Source of the DNA: Crenotrichaceae bacterium | GTDB taxonomy: Bacteria > Pseudomonadota > Gammaproteobacteria > Methylococcales > DRLZ01 | Assembly: GCA_011322755.1 (NCBI GenBank) | Contig: DRLZ01000415.1 | Location: 1-5,774 of the forward strand | DNA: 5,774 nt | Reading direction: 5' to 3' | In this document: one piece after another, positions 5,677 through 5,774 of the stretch | Layout: every line of letters starts with the position of its first letter | Position numbering within the stretch: position 1 is the stretch's first letter | Notes under the pieces: model-generated | The model's input: the letters and a program-made list of their open reading frames with translations, nothing else | Told to the model about the DNA's origin: nothing | Database searches by the model: none | Made by a program: the position numbers and the translations under genes

Positions 5677-5774
5677 TTAGTCAGGCTTAATACTGGATTC
5701 AATTTGTTGAACAACCTCATCCGGGGCTTGTGCTCTCATCCAGACCACCAGTTGCTCAAAAGGCCCAATCAGCA
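5677..5774 (-). CDS. cvpA: CvpA family membrane protein, C-terminal end (partial, runs off the right edge)
   Basis: Reading the minus strand from the right edge gives 31 residues ending at TAA 5679-5677: LIGPFEQLVVWMR, then APDEVVQQIESSIKPD. The LI-P-F-x-x-L-x-x-W-M pattern is how many CvpA proteins end after their last membrane segment. CvpA is a small inner-membrane protein with about four membrane segments, linked to colicin V production in E. coli and usually found directly upstream of purF. The 17-base spacing to purF supports an operon. The identification rests more on position than on the short sequence. The start and membrane segments lie outside the window. Confidence 0.65.
   Translation of the reverse strand, partial: LIGPFEQLVVWMRAQAPDEVVQQIESSIKPD

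Overview
The window looks like a chromosomal segment of a gammaproteobacterium with moderate to low GC. The main reason is the order cvpA–purF–metZ on one strand, an arrangement known from Pseudomonas and relatives. MetZ and PurF both read as typical proteobacterial versions. A small membrane protein with an internal IPTL-type sorting signal also fits a Gram-negative bacterium that carries an exosortase system. No species can be named from the sequence alone.

Layout: nearly everything is on the minus strand, so transcription runs from the right edge to the left. At the right edge is the C-terminal end of CvpA (5677-5774). It is followed after 17 bases by purF (4139-5659), the first committed step of purine synthesis. 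After a 129-base or longer gap comes metZ (2801-3985, with a possible TTG start at 4009), which makes homocysteine by direct sulfhydrylation. After about 80 bases comes a beta-class carbonic anhydrase (2140-2721). Its stop is followed in the same frame by a 37-codon stretch (2020-2133) that looks like the decayed C-terminus of a transposase. The accessory part begins there: a good sigma-70-like promoter (1920-1948), a clear ribosome binding site, and a 189-residue secreted or membrane protein with an IPTL motif in the middle of the chain (1313-1882). A fatty-acid hydroxylase/sterol-desaturase family protein (458-1258) follows. At the left edge the C-terminal end of an unidentified protein enters on the plus strand (1-166). 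A long hairpin (181-238) lies between the two convergent units.

How the genes relate: the right half is housekeeping metabolism (purines, methionine, CO2/bicarbonate or related chemistry). The left half is envelope-oriented, with a predicted substrate of an exosortase-type protease and a membrane-bound di-iron oxygenase. No exosortase gene is in the window, so processing of the IPTL protein would have to be done by an enzyme encoded elsewhere. The most interesting item is this mid-chain sorting-signal protein. I see no CRISPR array, tRNA, rRNA or intact mobile element.
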